This document shows positions 1 to 5,114 of a stretch of 5,997 nucleotides of DNA, in pieces (position 1 is the stretch's first letter; each line of letters starts with the position of its first letter). Source of the DNA: a bacterium (GTDB taxonomy: Bacteria; Actinomycetota; Thermoleophilia; Solirubrobacterales; 70-9); NCBI GenBank assembly GCA_002919115.1, contig PKER01000177.1, forward strand, positions 1-5,997, given 5' to 3'. The notes beneath the pieces were generated by a model that did no database searches, was not told the origin of the DNA, and saw nothing but the letters and a program-made list of their open reading frames with translations. The position numbers and the translations under genes are program-made.

Positions 1-234
1 GGCAAGCGCAAGCGCAACCTCACCAAGAGCCCGCTCGCCGACGACGGCGACCCGAACTTCTCGCCCAACGGCAAGCTGATCGCCTTCGTGAGCGACCGCC
101 GGGCCGACCAGGACGACCTCTACGTCATGAGGGCCAACGGCAAGCGGCAGCGGCTGCTCTACGGCAGCACCGGGGCGATCGAGCAGGGGCCCAACTGGGG
201 CCGCAAGCCGGCCAAGAAGCGCAAGCGCCGTTAG
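1..234 (+). CDS. C-terminal end of a PD40/TolB-like beta-propeller protein (5' end outside window)
   Basis: The frame is open from base 1 and ends in TAG at 232-234, giving the last 77 residues of a longer protein. Residues about 22-48 read as one PD40/WD40-like blade: DGDPNFSPNGKLIAFVSDRR followed by DDLYVM, the pattern of TolB-type propellers (D-x-x-P-x-[FW]-SPDG-x-x-IAF-x-S-x-R, then x-[IL]YVM). A second partial blade end, EQGPNWG, follows, and the protein closes with a very basic tail (KPAKKRKRR). Such proteins are usually exported and bind proteins or sugars outside the cytoplasm. The signal peptide and the number of blades cannot be seen here, so exact function is open. The gene converges on the ZIP transporter, with a GC-rich hairpin between the two stops. 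Confidence 0.8.
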   Translation, partial: GKRKRNLTKSPLADDGDPNFSPNGKLIAFVSDRRADQDDLYVMRANGKRQRLLYGSTGAIEQGPNWGRKPAKKRKRR

Positions 235-241
235 CCGCCTC

Positions 242-280
242 CGCCGCGGCCCGCCCACGCGCGGCGGGTGGGCCGCGGCG
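242..280. terminator. GC-rich hairpin between convergent genes
   Basis: Arms 242-256 and 266-280 pair over 15 bp (one G-U pair) around a 9-base loop; the outer core is CCGCGGCCC/GGGCCGCGG. It lies 7 bases after the propeller stop and 9 bases beyond the ZIP stop on the other strand, so it could end transcripts from both sides. There is no T-tract, so classical intrinsic termination is uncertain; many high-GC actinobacterial terminators lack a clear U-tail. Confidence 0.6.
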
Positions 281-289
281 CCGGAGCGC

Positions 290-1039
290 TCAGCCGAACG
301 CGTTGTCGAGCGCCATCATCACCGCGAAGCCGATGAGCAGCGCGAGCGAGGCCTCGCGGTAGAAACCGCGCTCGTGCGCCTCGGGGAGGAGCTCGTCGAC
401 GACGACGTAGAGCATCGCGGCGGCGGCGAAGGCCAGCCCGAAGGGGAGCAGGCCGCCGATGAGCTCGACCACCCCGAACGCGGCGAACGCGGCGAACGGC
501 TCGACCGCGCCCGAGGCCAGCGCGATGAGCGCGGCCTGCCTCCGCGAGCGGCCCGCGGCGACGAGCGGGACGGCGGCGGCTGTCCCCTCGGGGACGTTCT
601 GCACGCCGATCGCCACGGCGAGCGGCACGCCGAGCTCGGGCCCGCCGGCCGCGAAGGCCACGCCGACGGCCATCCCCTCGGGGATGTTGTGGATGGTGAG
701 CGCGGCGAGCACCATCCACCCGCGGCGGTCCAAGCGACGGCGCTCGGCAGAGCGCTCATGGGGCGCGAAGCGCGCGTGCAGGTGCGGCATGAAGTTGTCG
801 ACGAGCGCGATCGCCAAGCCGCCCGCCGCGAAGCCGGCCAGGACCTCGGCGAGCGTGCCCGAGTCGAGGGCGGGCACGAGCAGCGAGAACCCGAGCGCGG
901 CGAGCATCACGCCCGCGGCCCCGCCGAGCAGCGTGTCCAAAAGCCGCGGAGAGGGCCGCGGCAGCGCGAAGACCGCGAGCCCGCCGATCCCCGTCGCCAG
1001 GCCCGGCAGCAGCATCCCGAAGACCTCGGTGGCGCTCAT
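290..1039 (-). CDS. ZIP family divalent metal transporter, GufA-type
   Basis: This 249-residue integral membrane protein has about eight hydrophobic segments, the normal size for bacterial ZIP (ZupT/GufA) carriers, which move Zn2+ and related metals (Fe2+, Mn2+) into the cytoplasm. The two signature helices are present: TIHNIPEGMAVG (HNIPEG at 117-122) in TM4, and IGVQNVPEGTAAA (QNVPEG at 147-152) in TM5. Glutamine in place of histidine in the second motif is typical of the GufA branch as I recall it. A VDELLPEAHE segment (214-223) near the C-terminus also fits. The loop at 85-94 has four histidines (PHLHARFAPH), a likely metal-binding cytoplasmic loop. The start is ATG at 1037-1039; no clear Shine-Dalgarno precedes it, but a TAGAGT box lies 9 bases upstream, so the transcript may be leaderless. 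It diverges from the exonuclease gene. Metal specificity cannot be read from sequence alone. Confidence 0.88.
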   Translation of the reverse strand: MSATEVFGMLLPGLATGIGGLAVFALPRPSPRLLDTLLGGAAGVMLAALGFSLLVPALDSGTLAEVLAGFAAGGLAIALVDNFMPHLHARFAPHERSAERRRLDRRGWMVLAALTIHNIPEGMAVGVAFAAGGPELGVPLAVAIGVQNVPEGTAAAVPLVAAGRSRRQAALIALASGAVEPFAAFAAFGVVELIGGLLPFGLAFAAAAMLYVVVDELLPEAHERGFYREASLALLIGFAVMMALDNAFG

Positions 1040-1048
1040 TCGCGCCGC

Positions 1049-1054
1049 ACTCTA
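1049..1054 (-). promoter_or_regulatory. Candidate -10 box (TAGAGT) of the ZIP gene
   Basis: Read on the minus strand, TAGAGT fits the actinobacterial TAnnnT -10 pattern and ends 9 bases before the ATG, placing the transcript start at or within a few bases of the start codon. No convincing -35 is seen. This is a pattern match only. Confidence 0.35.
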
Positions 1055-1136
1055 GAGGCTCGCCCGCGTCAGAAACCGACGTTGCGCGGGGACTTCTGGA
1101 GGGTGAGGGGGGAGATTCACCGTCCGAACTGCGCTC

Positions 1137-1142
1137 TACCTT
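1137..1142 (+). promoter_or_regulatory. Candidate -10 box (TACCTT) of the exoribonuclease gene
   Basis: TACCTT fits TAnnnT and ends 10 bases before the ATG at 1153. If it is used, the leader is only a few bases. The competing reading is a promoter further left with GGGG at 1143-1146 as a weak Shine-Dalgarno six bases before the ATG. The sequence does not decide between them. Confidence 0.25.
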
Positions 1143-1152
1143 GGGGCTCACG

Positions 1153-2181
1153 ATGACCGCAGCGCCGCGACTCGCCATCCAGGAGACGCTCGACGCGACC
1201 GTCGATCAGGCGAACGGCGGGCGCGTGTTCGTGCGCGACCTCCAGGAGGGCGACCGCGTGGCGGCCGTCTTCGTGGTGCGCGAGCGCAGCCGCCTCTCGC
1301 GCCGCAACGGTGAGGACTTCCTGAAGCTCCTGGTCGCCGACCGCACGGGCGCCGTCGAGGCCGTGATCTGGGAGGACGTCGACGCCTGCTTCGACGTCTG
1401 CGCCCCCGGCTCGATCGTCCGCATCGAGGGCCAGTTCTCCGTGCACCCGCAGTACGGGGCGAAGATCACCGTGCGGTCGGTCCGCGCCGCCGACCCGGGC
1501 GAGTACGACCACCTCGAGCTCGTCGAGGGCCCGCCGACGCCGGTCGAGCGCATGGAGGCCGACCTGCGCGACCTGATCGCGACCGTCCAGAACTCGCACC
1601 TGCGGGCGCTGCTCGACCGCTTCTTCGCGCCCGACTCGCCCCACTGGCGCCGGTTCCGCGAGGCGCCCGCGGCCAAGTACTACCACCAGGCCTACCCGCA
1701 CGGGCTGCTCGACCACTCGCTGTCGGTGGCGCAGGCGGTGAGCGCCGTCTCCTCGGCCTTCCCGGGCATCGACCGCGACGTCGCCGTCACCGGCGCGCTG
1801 CTGCACGACATCGGCAAGACCCAGGCCTACAACGACGACCCGCTCGCGATCGACCTCACCGACGCCGGCAAGCTGCAGGGCGAGATCCCGCTCGGCTACT
1901 ACCTCGTGCGCCGCGAGATCGAGGAGATCGAGGGCTTCGACCCCGAGCTCGCCCAGGCCGTGCTGCACATCATCCTCTCGCACCACGGCTCGCTCGAACA
2001 CGGCTCGCCGGTGGTGCCCGCCACCCGCGAGGCGACGCTGGTGCACGCGATGGACAACCTCGGCGGCAAGCTGGGCAGCTTCGACCGCCTGGAGCGGGAG
2101 CTCCCCGAGGGCGAGCGCTGGTCGAAGTACGACCGCGGGATCGGCTCGGGCGCGTTCTTCCGCGAGCGCCGCGCGGCGTAG
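1153..2181 (+). CDS. yhaM: 3'-5' exoribonuclease, YhaM family (OB-fold + HD domain)
   Basis: The product of 342 residues matches the length and domain order of YhaM/Cbf1-type 3'-5' exonucleases, metal-dependent enzymes that trim single-stranded RNA (and DNA in some members) in the cytoplasm. Residues about 22-112 form an OB-fold nucleic-acid-binding domain (VRDLQEGDRVAAVFVVRERS at the start, then FLKLLVADRTGAVEAVIW). The HD domain spans about 170-310: HGLLDHS (H183, H188), LLHDIGK (H218-D219, the metal-binding HD pair), ILSHHGSLEHGSP (H277-H278) and HAMDNLGGKLG (D301). All these motifs closely follow the family pattern. ATG at 1153 is preferred over an in-frame TTG at 1141, because the longer form adds only four residues and GGGG sits six bases before the ATG. 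It stands alone between a divergent ZIP gene and a convergent membrane-protein gene. The symbol is by family resemblance; the family is best known from Firmicutes. Confidence 0.88.
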   Translation: MTAAPRLAIQETLDATVDQANGGRVFVRDLQEGDRVAAVFVVRERSRLSRRNGEDFLKLLVADRTGAVEAVIWEDVDACFDVCAPGSIVRIEGQFSVHPQYGAKITVRSVRAADPGEYDHLELVEGPPTPVERMEADLRDLIATVQNSHLRALLDRFFAPDSPHWRRFREAPAAKYYHQAYPHGLLDHSLSVAQAVSAVSSAFPGIDRDVAVTGALLHDIGKTQAYNDDPLAIDLTDAGKLQGEIPLGYYLVRREIEEIEGFDPELAQAVLHIILSHHGSLEHGSPVVPATREATLVHAMDNLGGKLGSFDRLERELPEGERWSKYDRGIGSGAFFRERRAA

Positions 2182-2190
2182 CCGCCTACG
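2177..2190. repeat. Small palindrome spanning both convergent stop codons
   Basis: CGTAG (2177-2181) and CTACG (2186-2190) are perfect inverted copies around CCGC. The plus-strand TAG at 2179-2181 and the minus-strand TAG at 2186-2188 lie in opposite arms, with just four bases between the two genes. A 5-bp stem is too weak to be called a terminator; no other terminator is visible between these genes. Confidence 0.5.
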
Positions 2191-2701
2191 GGTTGAAGAC
2201 GAGGTCCCGGGCGAGCTCGGCGCAGCGCCGGTTCGGGCCGGGCTTCAGCCCCGCCTGCTTCAGGCACTCGGCCACGCGGCGCTCGTCGGCTGAGCGGCCC
2301 TGCGCCGCCAGCGTCTGCGCGTAGCTCAGGGCCTGCGTCCGCTGCGGCCGCACCGCGGTCTGCAGCCTGTGGGCGAGCGTCCGGCAGCGGTCGAGGGCGC
2401 GCGCGTCGGACCCGGCCTCGCGCTTGCAGGAGCGCAGCTGGTCGATCGCCTCGCGCCAACCCATCCCCTGGAAGCTCGTGATCGCGCTGTCGATCTGGTT
2501 GCGCGCGATGTCGGCCTGGATCTGCGCCGAGCGCTCGCGCGCCTCGGCCTGCGCCTCGCGGGCGATGCGGGCCCCCTTGTCGATCGCCTCCTCGGTGGTC
2601 TCGAGGATCGGCCGGATCACGAAGTAGTAGACCGCGCCCAGGATCGCCACCGTGGTGATGACCTTGAGCAGCGGATTGATGAAGGTGCCGGCGCCGATCA
2701 A
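2186..2701 (-). CDS. Small single-pass membrane protein with duplicated Cys-x13-Cys motif, function unknown
   Basis: I do not recognise this 171-residue protein. Residues about 9-31 are one hydrophobic span (NPLLKVITTVAILGAVYYFV), followed by a charged, helix-forming, probably coiled-coil stretch (about 33-75) and a helical C-terminal part. All four cysteines are in the last half, at 92, 106, 146 and 160, as two C-x13-C pairs 54 residues apart. The pairs align as C-x-[KR]-[EQ]-A-G-x7-R-C-x2-L-A, so the domain looks like an internal duplication, possibly two helical hairpins each held by a disulfide if exported. The start chosen is TTG at 2701, with GGGGG 9 bases upstream. Another in-frame TTG at 2728 would give 180 residues, but the candidate -10 box TAGGCT overlaps it, so transcription would probably begin downstream. 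It converges on the exonuclease gene and diverges from pafBC. Confidence 0.7.
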   Translation of the reverse strand: MIGAGTFINPLLKVITTVAILGAVYYFVIRPILETTEEAIDKGARIAREAQAEARERSAQIQADIARNQIDSAITSFQGMGWREAIDQLRSCKREAGSDARALDRCRTLAHRLQTAVRPQRTQALSYAQTLAAQGRSADERRVAECLKQAGLKPGPNRRCAELARDLVFNP

Positions 2702-2727
2702 ATGACGTGCCCCCGTGGGCGACGGCA

Positions 2728-2733
2728 AGCCTA
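2728..2733 (-). promoter_or_regulatory. Candidate -10 box (TAGGCT) of the small membrane-protein gene
   Basis: On the minus strand TAGGCT fits TAnnnT. A transcript beginning about 7 bases on, near 2721, would have a leader of about 20 bases, with GGGGG at 2711-2715 as Shine-Dalgarno before the TTG at 2701. This is what favours the shorter form of the protein. No clear -35 is seen. Confidence 0.3.
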
Positions 2734-2807
2734 TTCGACCTCGGGCTGCCCGTGGGGCATTCGCTCGCGCGCAAATTGCGCGGTTTCCGCCACGGAGTGG
2801 GTCTGGA

Positions 2808-2831
2808 AGTTCCGTGAGCGCTCAATATTCT
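2808..2831 (+). promoter_or_regulatory. Candidate promoter of pafBC, with weak PafBC-dependent (RecA-NDp) resemblance
   Basis: TATTCT at 2826-2831 fits TAnnnT and ends 7 bases before the ATG at 2839, which puts the transcript start on or beside the A of the start codon; no Shine-Dalgarno is present, as expected of a leaderless gene. Exactly 8 bases upstream of the box, 2808-2817 reads AGTTCCGTGA. Against the mycobacterial RecA-NDp motif (tTGTCRGTGg-N8-TAnnnT, from memory), it keeps 5 of the 8 core bases (TC and GTG among them) and the exact spacing. The -10/leaderless part is the stronger claim; the PafBC site is tentative. Confidence 0.45.
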
Positions 2832-2838
2832 CGTCGCG

Positions 2839-4884
2839 ATGGCCAAGGACACCGAGAAGCTCATCCGCCAGCTCTCCCTGATCTCGTTTCTGATGGCCAA
2901 TCGCCGTCCGGTCTCGGCGCTCGAGATCAAGCGGGAGGTCGAGGGCTACAGCTCGATGAACGAGGACGCCTTCGCGCGCCGCTTCTACGCCGACCGCGCC
3001 GAGCTGGAGAGCCTCGGGATCACGCTGCAGGTGGACAAGCCGGCGGAGGGCTTCTTCGAGGCCGAGCTCTACACGCTGCCGCCCGAGAACTACTACCTGC
3101 CGGCGATCGAGTTCACCGACGGGGAGCTCGCCGCGCTGCGCACCGCCCTCGCGCTCCTCGACGGCGAGTTCGCCTACGCCGAGCCGCTGCGGCTCGCGCT
3201 CCAGCAGGTCTCGTGGGGCCGCCGCAGCCCGCTGTCGGAGGGCGAGGCGGTCCCGATCGACGTGCGGCTGTCCACGTCGGGCGGCGGCCGCGAGCTCTCG
3301 CAGCGCCTGGCGAAGATCGAGACCGCGATCTCGCGCCGCAAGACGATCGAGTTCAGCTACTACTCGATGGAGCGCGACGAGGTCTCCGACCGCAAGGTCG
3401 ACCCGTACCACCTCGTCTTCCGCGACGGGCAGTTCTATCTGATCGGGTACTCCCACGAGCGCGACGCCGTGCGGGTCTTCCGGCTCTCGCGCATCCGCGG
3501 CAAGGTCTCGTACGCCACCAAGGCCGAGCACGACTTCCACCCGCCCGAGGACTTCGACCGGCGCGACTACGCGCAGCGCGCCGACTGGCAGATGGGCAGC
3601 ATCCAGGGCACCGCGTCGATCTTCGTGCGCGAGCGGATCGCCTGGCTCGTCGAGCGCGACTTCGCCAAGTACGGGGAGCTGCGCAAGCCGCGCCCCGAGG
3701 ACGGCGTGAAGGGGCGCGGGATGGTGTACGAGACCGAGTACGCCTCGCCGCGCCAGCTGATCTCCTGGGTGCTCTCCTGGCGTGACAACGCCCGCGTGCT
3801 CGCGCCCGACGAGCTCCGCGGGGAGGCGGAGCAGCGCCGGGCGCTGCTCGCCGAGCGCCACGAGGGCACGTTCGAGGTCGCCGAGACCGTGGAGCGGCCC
3901 GAGCCGGAGTCGAACGGCAAGGCGTCGCGCTCGAACGGGCGCGGCGAGTCGGTGATCCGCCCCGAGCGCTTCGCGCGGCTCGTCACGCTCGCGGGCCTTC
4001 TGATCGGCGCGGCGCGCGCGGGCGAGCGCCTGCAGGTCGACGAGGTGCTGCGCGAGCTCAACATCTCGCGGGACGAGCTCGAGGAGGACATCGAGGTCCT
4101 CAACGTCGTCAACTTCGGCGGCGGCACCTACGTGCTCTACGCCGAGATCGTGGGCGACGAGATCGAGGTCGATCCCGACACCTACGGCGACAACTTCGAC
4201 CGGCCTGCGCGGCTCCTGCCGCTCGAGGCGAAGGCGCTGATCGCCGCCATCGACCTGTTCGGCGACCACCTCCCGCAGGCGGGCCTGCGCACCGCGCGCG
4301 AGAAGATCGTGGAGGCGCTCGGCCACGACCCGTCCGAGGAGGGCCTGGAGATCGCGCCCGGCCGCGACGACTCGCACGTTGTCTTCACGGTCAACGACGC
4401 GATCCAGCGCCGCCGCGTGCTCGAGCTCCACTACTACAAGGAGAACGAGGACGAGTTCGTGAAGCGCGAGGTCGAGCCCTACCAGCTCGTGAACGGGCCG
4501 GAGGGCTGGTACCTCGGCTGCTACGACCTGAGCCGCGACGACACCCGGCACTTCCGGCTCGACCGCATGAAGGAGGCGGTGATCACCGACCGCGAGTTCG
4601 AGCCGCGCGAGGGCGTCGAGGAGAAGCTCGCCGAGCAGGAGTGGCTCGTGAAGGGCGAGGTGGCGAGCGCCGGGGTCGCGCGCGTCTGGGTCTCGCCCGA
4701 GCGCGCCCGCTGGCTGCGCGAGGAGCGCACGGTGGTCGAGGAGCTGGCCGACGGCGCGGTGGTCGTGGAGCTCCCCTACGGGTCGATGGACTGGCTCGTG
4801 CGCGAGATCCTCAAGGGCGCGGGCGACCTGGTCGTGCTCGAGCCCGAGGACGCCCGCGAGGCGGTCCGCAGCGCCCTGGTCTGA
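2839..4884 (+). CDS. pafBC: PafBC-type fused WYL-domain transcription regulator of the DNA-damage response
   Basis: The 681 residues are two regulators in tandem, as in natural PafB-PafC fusions of some actinobacteria. First half: winged helix-turn-helix (about 4-66), WYL domain (about 160-230, with QFYLIGYS at 198-205 in place of strict W-Y-L, and VFRLSRI at 213-219), then a WCX-like C-terminal extension to about 340. A polar linker (about 341-372, Glu/Ser/Asn-rich) follows. Second half: HTH (about 376-445), WYL domain (about 520-585, GWYLGCYD at 556-563, HFRLDRM at 571-577) and a second WCX-like end. The N-half resembles PafB, the second half PafC. In mycobacteria PafBC activates the LexA-independent DNA-damage genes with RNA polymerase; WYL domains are thought to sense nucleic-acid ligands. 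ATG at 2839 has no Shine-Dalgarno but follows a -10 box by 7 bases. The usual partners pafA, tatA and tatC are not adjacent. A paralogous double-WYL regulator is the alternative. Confidence 0.87.
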   Translation: MAKDTEKLIRQLSLISFLMANRRPVSALEIKREVEGYSSMNEDAFARRFYADRAELESLGITLQVDKPAEGFFEAELYTLPPENYYLPAIEFTDGELAALRTALALLDGEFAYAEPLRLALQQVSWGRRSPLSEGEAVPIDVRLSTSGGGRELSQRLAKIETAISRRKTIEFSYYSMERDEVSDRKVDPYHLVFRDGQFYLIGYSHERDAVRVFRLSRIRGKVSYATKAEHDFHPPEDFDRRDYAQRADWQMGSIQGTASIFVRERIAWLVERDFAKYGELRKPRPEDGVKGRGMVYETEYASPRQLISWVLSWRDNARVLAPDELRGEAEQRRALLAERHEGTFEVAETVERPEPESNGKASRSNGRGESVIRPERFARLVTLAGLLIGAARAGERLQVDEVLRELNISRDELEEDIEVLNVVNFGGGTYVLYAEIVGDEIEVDPDTYGDNFDRPARLLPLEAKALIAAIDLFGDHLPQAGLRTAREKIVEALGHDPSEEGLEIAPGRDDSHVVFTVNDAIQRRRVLELHYYKENEDEFVKREVEPYQLVNGPEGWYLGCYDLSRDDTRHFRLDRMKEAVITDREFEPREGVEEKLAEQEWLVKGEVASAGVARVWVSPERARWLREERTVVEELADGAVVVELPYGSMDWLVREILKGAGDLVVLEPEDAREAVRSALV

Positions 4885-4921
4885 TCGGCCAGGGGACTGG
4901 CGCCGGCGGGGGACCGCTGTA

Positions 4922-5014
4922 CACGTACGTGGTCCACGCGGCCCCGTAGCCGCCCCGCCAACCCGAGTGAGGCGGATCTATTCGACATAGCCGCACATAT
5001 CCGCCTCACTCGGG
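4922..5014 (+). repeat. Direct repeat, copy 1 (orphan gene 3' end + hairpin)
   Basis: The first 56 bases, 4922-4977, are identical to 5903-5958 at an offset of 981. The remainder to 5014 differs from copy 2 by three transitions (4978, 4980, 4986) and one base absent after 5009. It begins with a 10-base palindrome CACGTACGTG and carries codons for TYVVHAAP and a TAG (4947-4949), the same C-terminus as the gene ending at 5930, but without a gene in front of it. The rest is the hairpin. Confidence 0.9.
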
Positions 5015-5023
5015 CCCGGCGGG
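4954..5023 (+). terminator. Long hairpin in repeat copy 1, likely terminator for pafBC
   Basis: A perfect 16-bp stem is formed by 4962-4977 and 4999-5014 (CCCGAGTGAGGCGGAT and its complement) around a 21-base loop, which itself contains a small CTAT/ATAG stem (4978-4981 with 4987-4990). Outside an AA/CCC internal loop, CCCGCC (4954-4959) pairs with GGCGGG (5018-5023). It lies 69 bases after the pafBC stop. There is no T-tract, so the terminator role is inferred from position and strength only. Confidence 0.5.
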
Positions 5024-5059
5024 TCGTCCAGGAGGGTGGCGTGGGCGCGCCGCCCGCTG

Positions 5060-5065
5060 TACGTT
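5060..5065 (+). promoter_or_regulatory. Candidate -10 box (TACGTT) of the secreted-protein gene
   Basis: TACGTT fits TAnnnT and would give a leader of about 40 bases, matching the presence of a proper Shine-Dalgarno. No convincing -35 is seen. Weak evidence. Confidence 0.25.
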
Positions 5066-5102
5066 CGTCCGAAACTCACCTGGCCGCGGGCCACCGACCT
5101 GG

Positions 5103-5107
5103 GGGAG
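5103..5107 (+). promoter_or_regulatory. Ribosome binding site of the secreted-protein gene
   Basis: GGGAG, within GGGGGAGAGG, ends 7 bases before the ATG at 5115. It is the clearest Shine-Dalgarno in the window and fixes this start, in contrast to pafBC and the ZIP gene, which have none. Confidence 0.6.
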
Positions 5108-5114
5108 AGGACCC

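Larger units (their letters stand above)
4885..5114. other. Intergenic stretch: collapsed duplicate of the downstream gene unit plus its leader
   Basis: No intact gene is seen here. Bases 4885-4922 resemble 5024-5062 (29 of 38 positions by hand alignment with one gap, ending in the shared 9-mer CCGCTGTAC). Bases 4922-5014 duplicate 5903-5996, which is the 3' end of the secreted-protein gene plus its hairpin. The order is thus leader-like, 3'-end, leader, gene, 3'-end. The last part, 5063-5114, is the leader of the secreted-protein gene. It holds a small inverted repeat TGGCC-GCG-GGCCA at 5081-5093. Confidence 0.6.

Noticed and set aside
374..1156. A 260-codon plus-strand open frame opposite the ZIP gene
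   Set aside because: It is low-complexity Arg/Gly/Glu/Asp-rich antisense of a gene with exact ZIP signatures.
1117..2046. A 309-codon minus-strand open frame opposite the exoribonuclease gene
   Set aside because: It mirrors the codon structure of the YhaM-type gene, and no domain is visible in it.
2731..4551. A 606-codon open frame on the minus strand opposite pafBC
   Set aside because: It is antisense to a clear PafBC gene; its composition (Val/Leu/Ala/Arg/Asp runs) is what GC-rich antisense frames give, with no recognisable domain.
4951..5014. Hairpin repeats as integron attC sites with the gene as a cassette
   Set aside because: The geometry is similar, but I find no RYYYAAC/GTTRRRY core pair at the hairpin ends, and no integrase is in the window.
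4922..5014. A CRISPR array
   Set aside because: There are only two copies, each over 90 bases and 981 apart, with a gene between.
5081..5093. TGGCC-GCG-GGCCA as an operator in the secreted-protein leader
   Set aside because: A 5-bp stem of G/C bases is common by chance in this composition; no second copy or matching site supports it.
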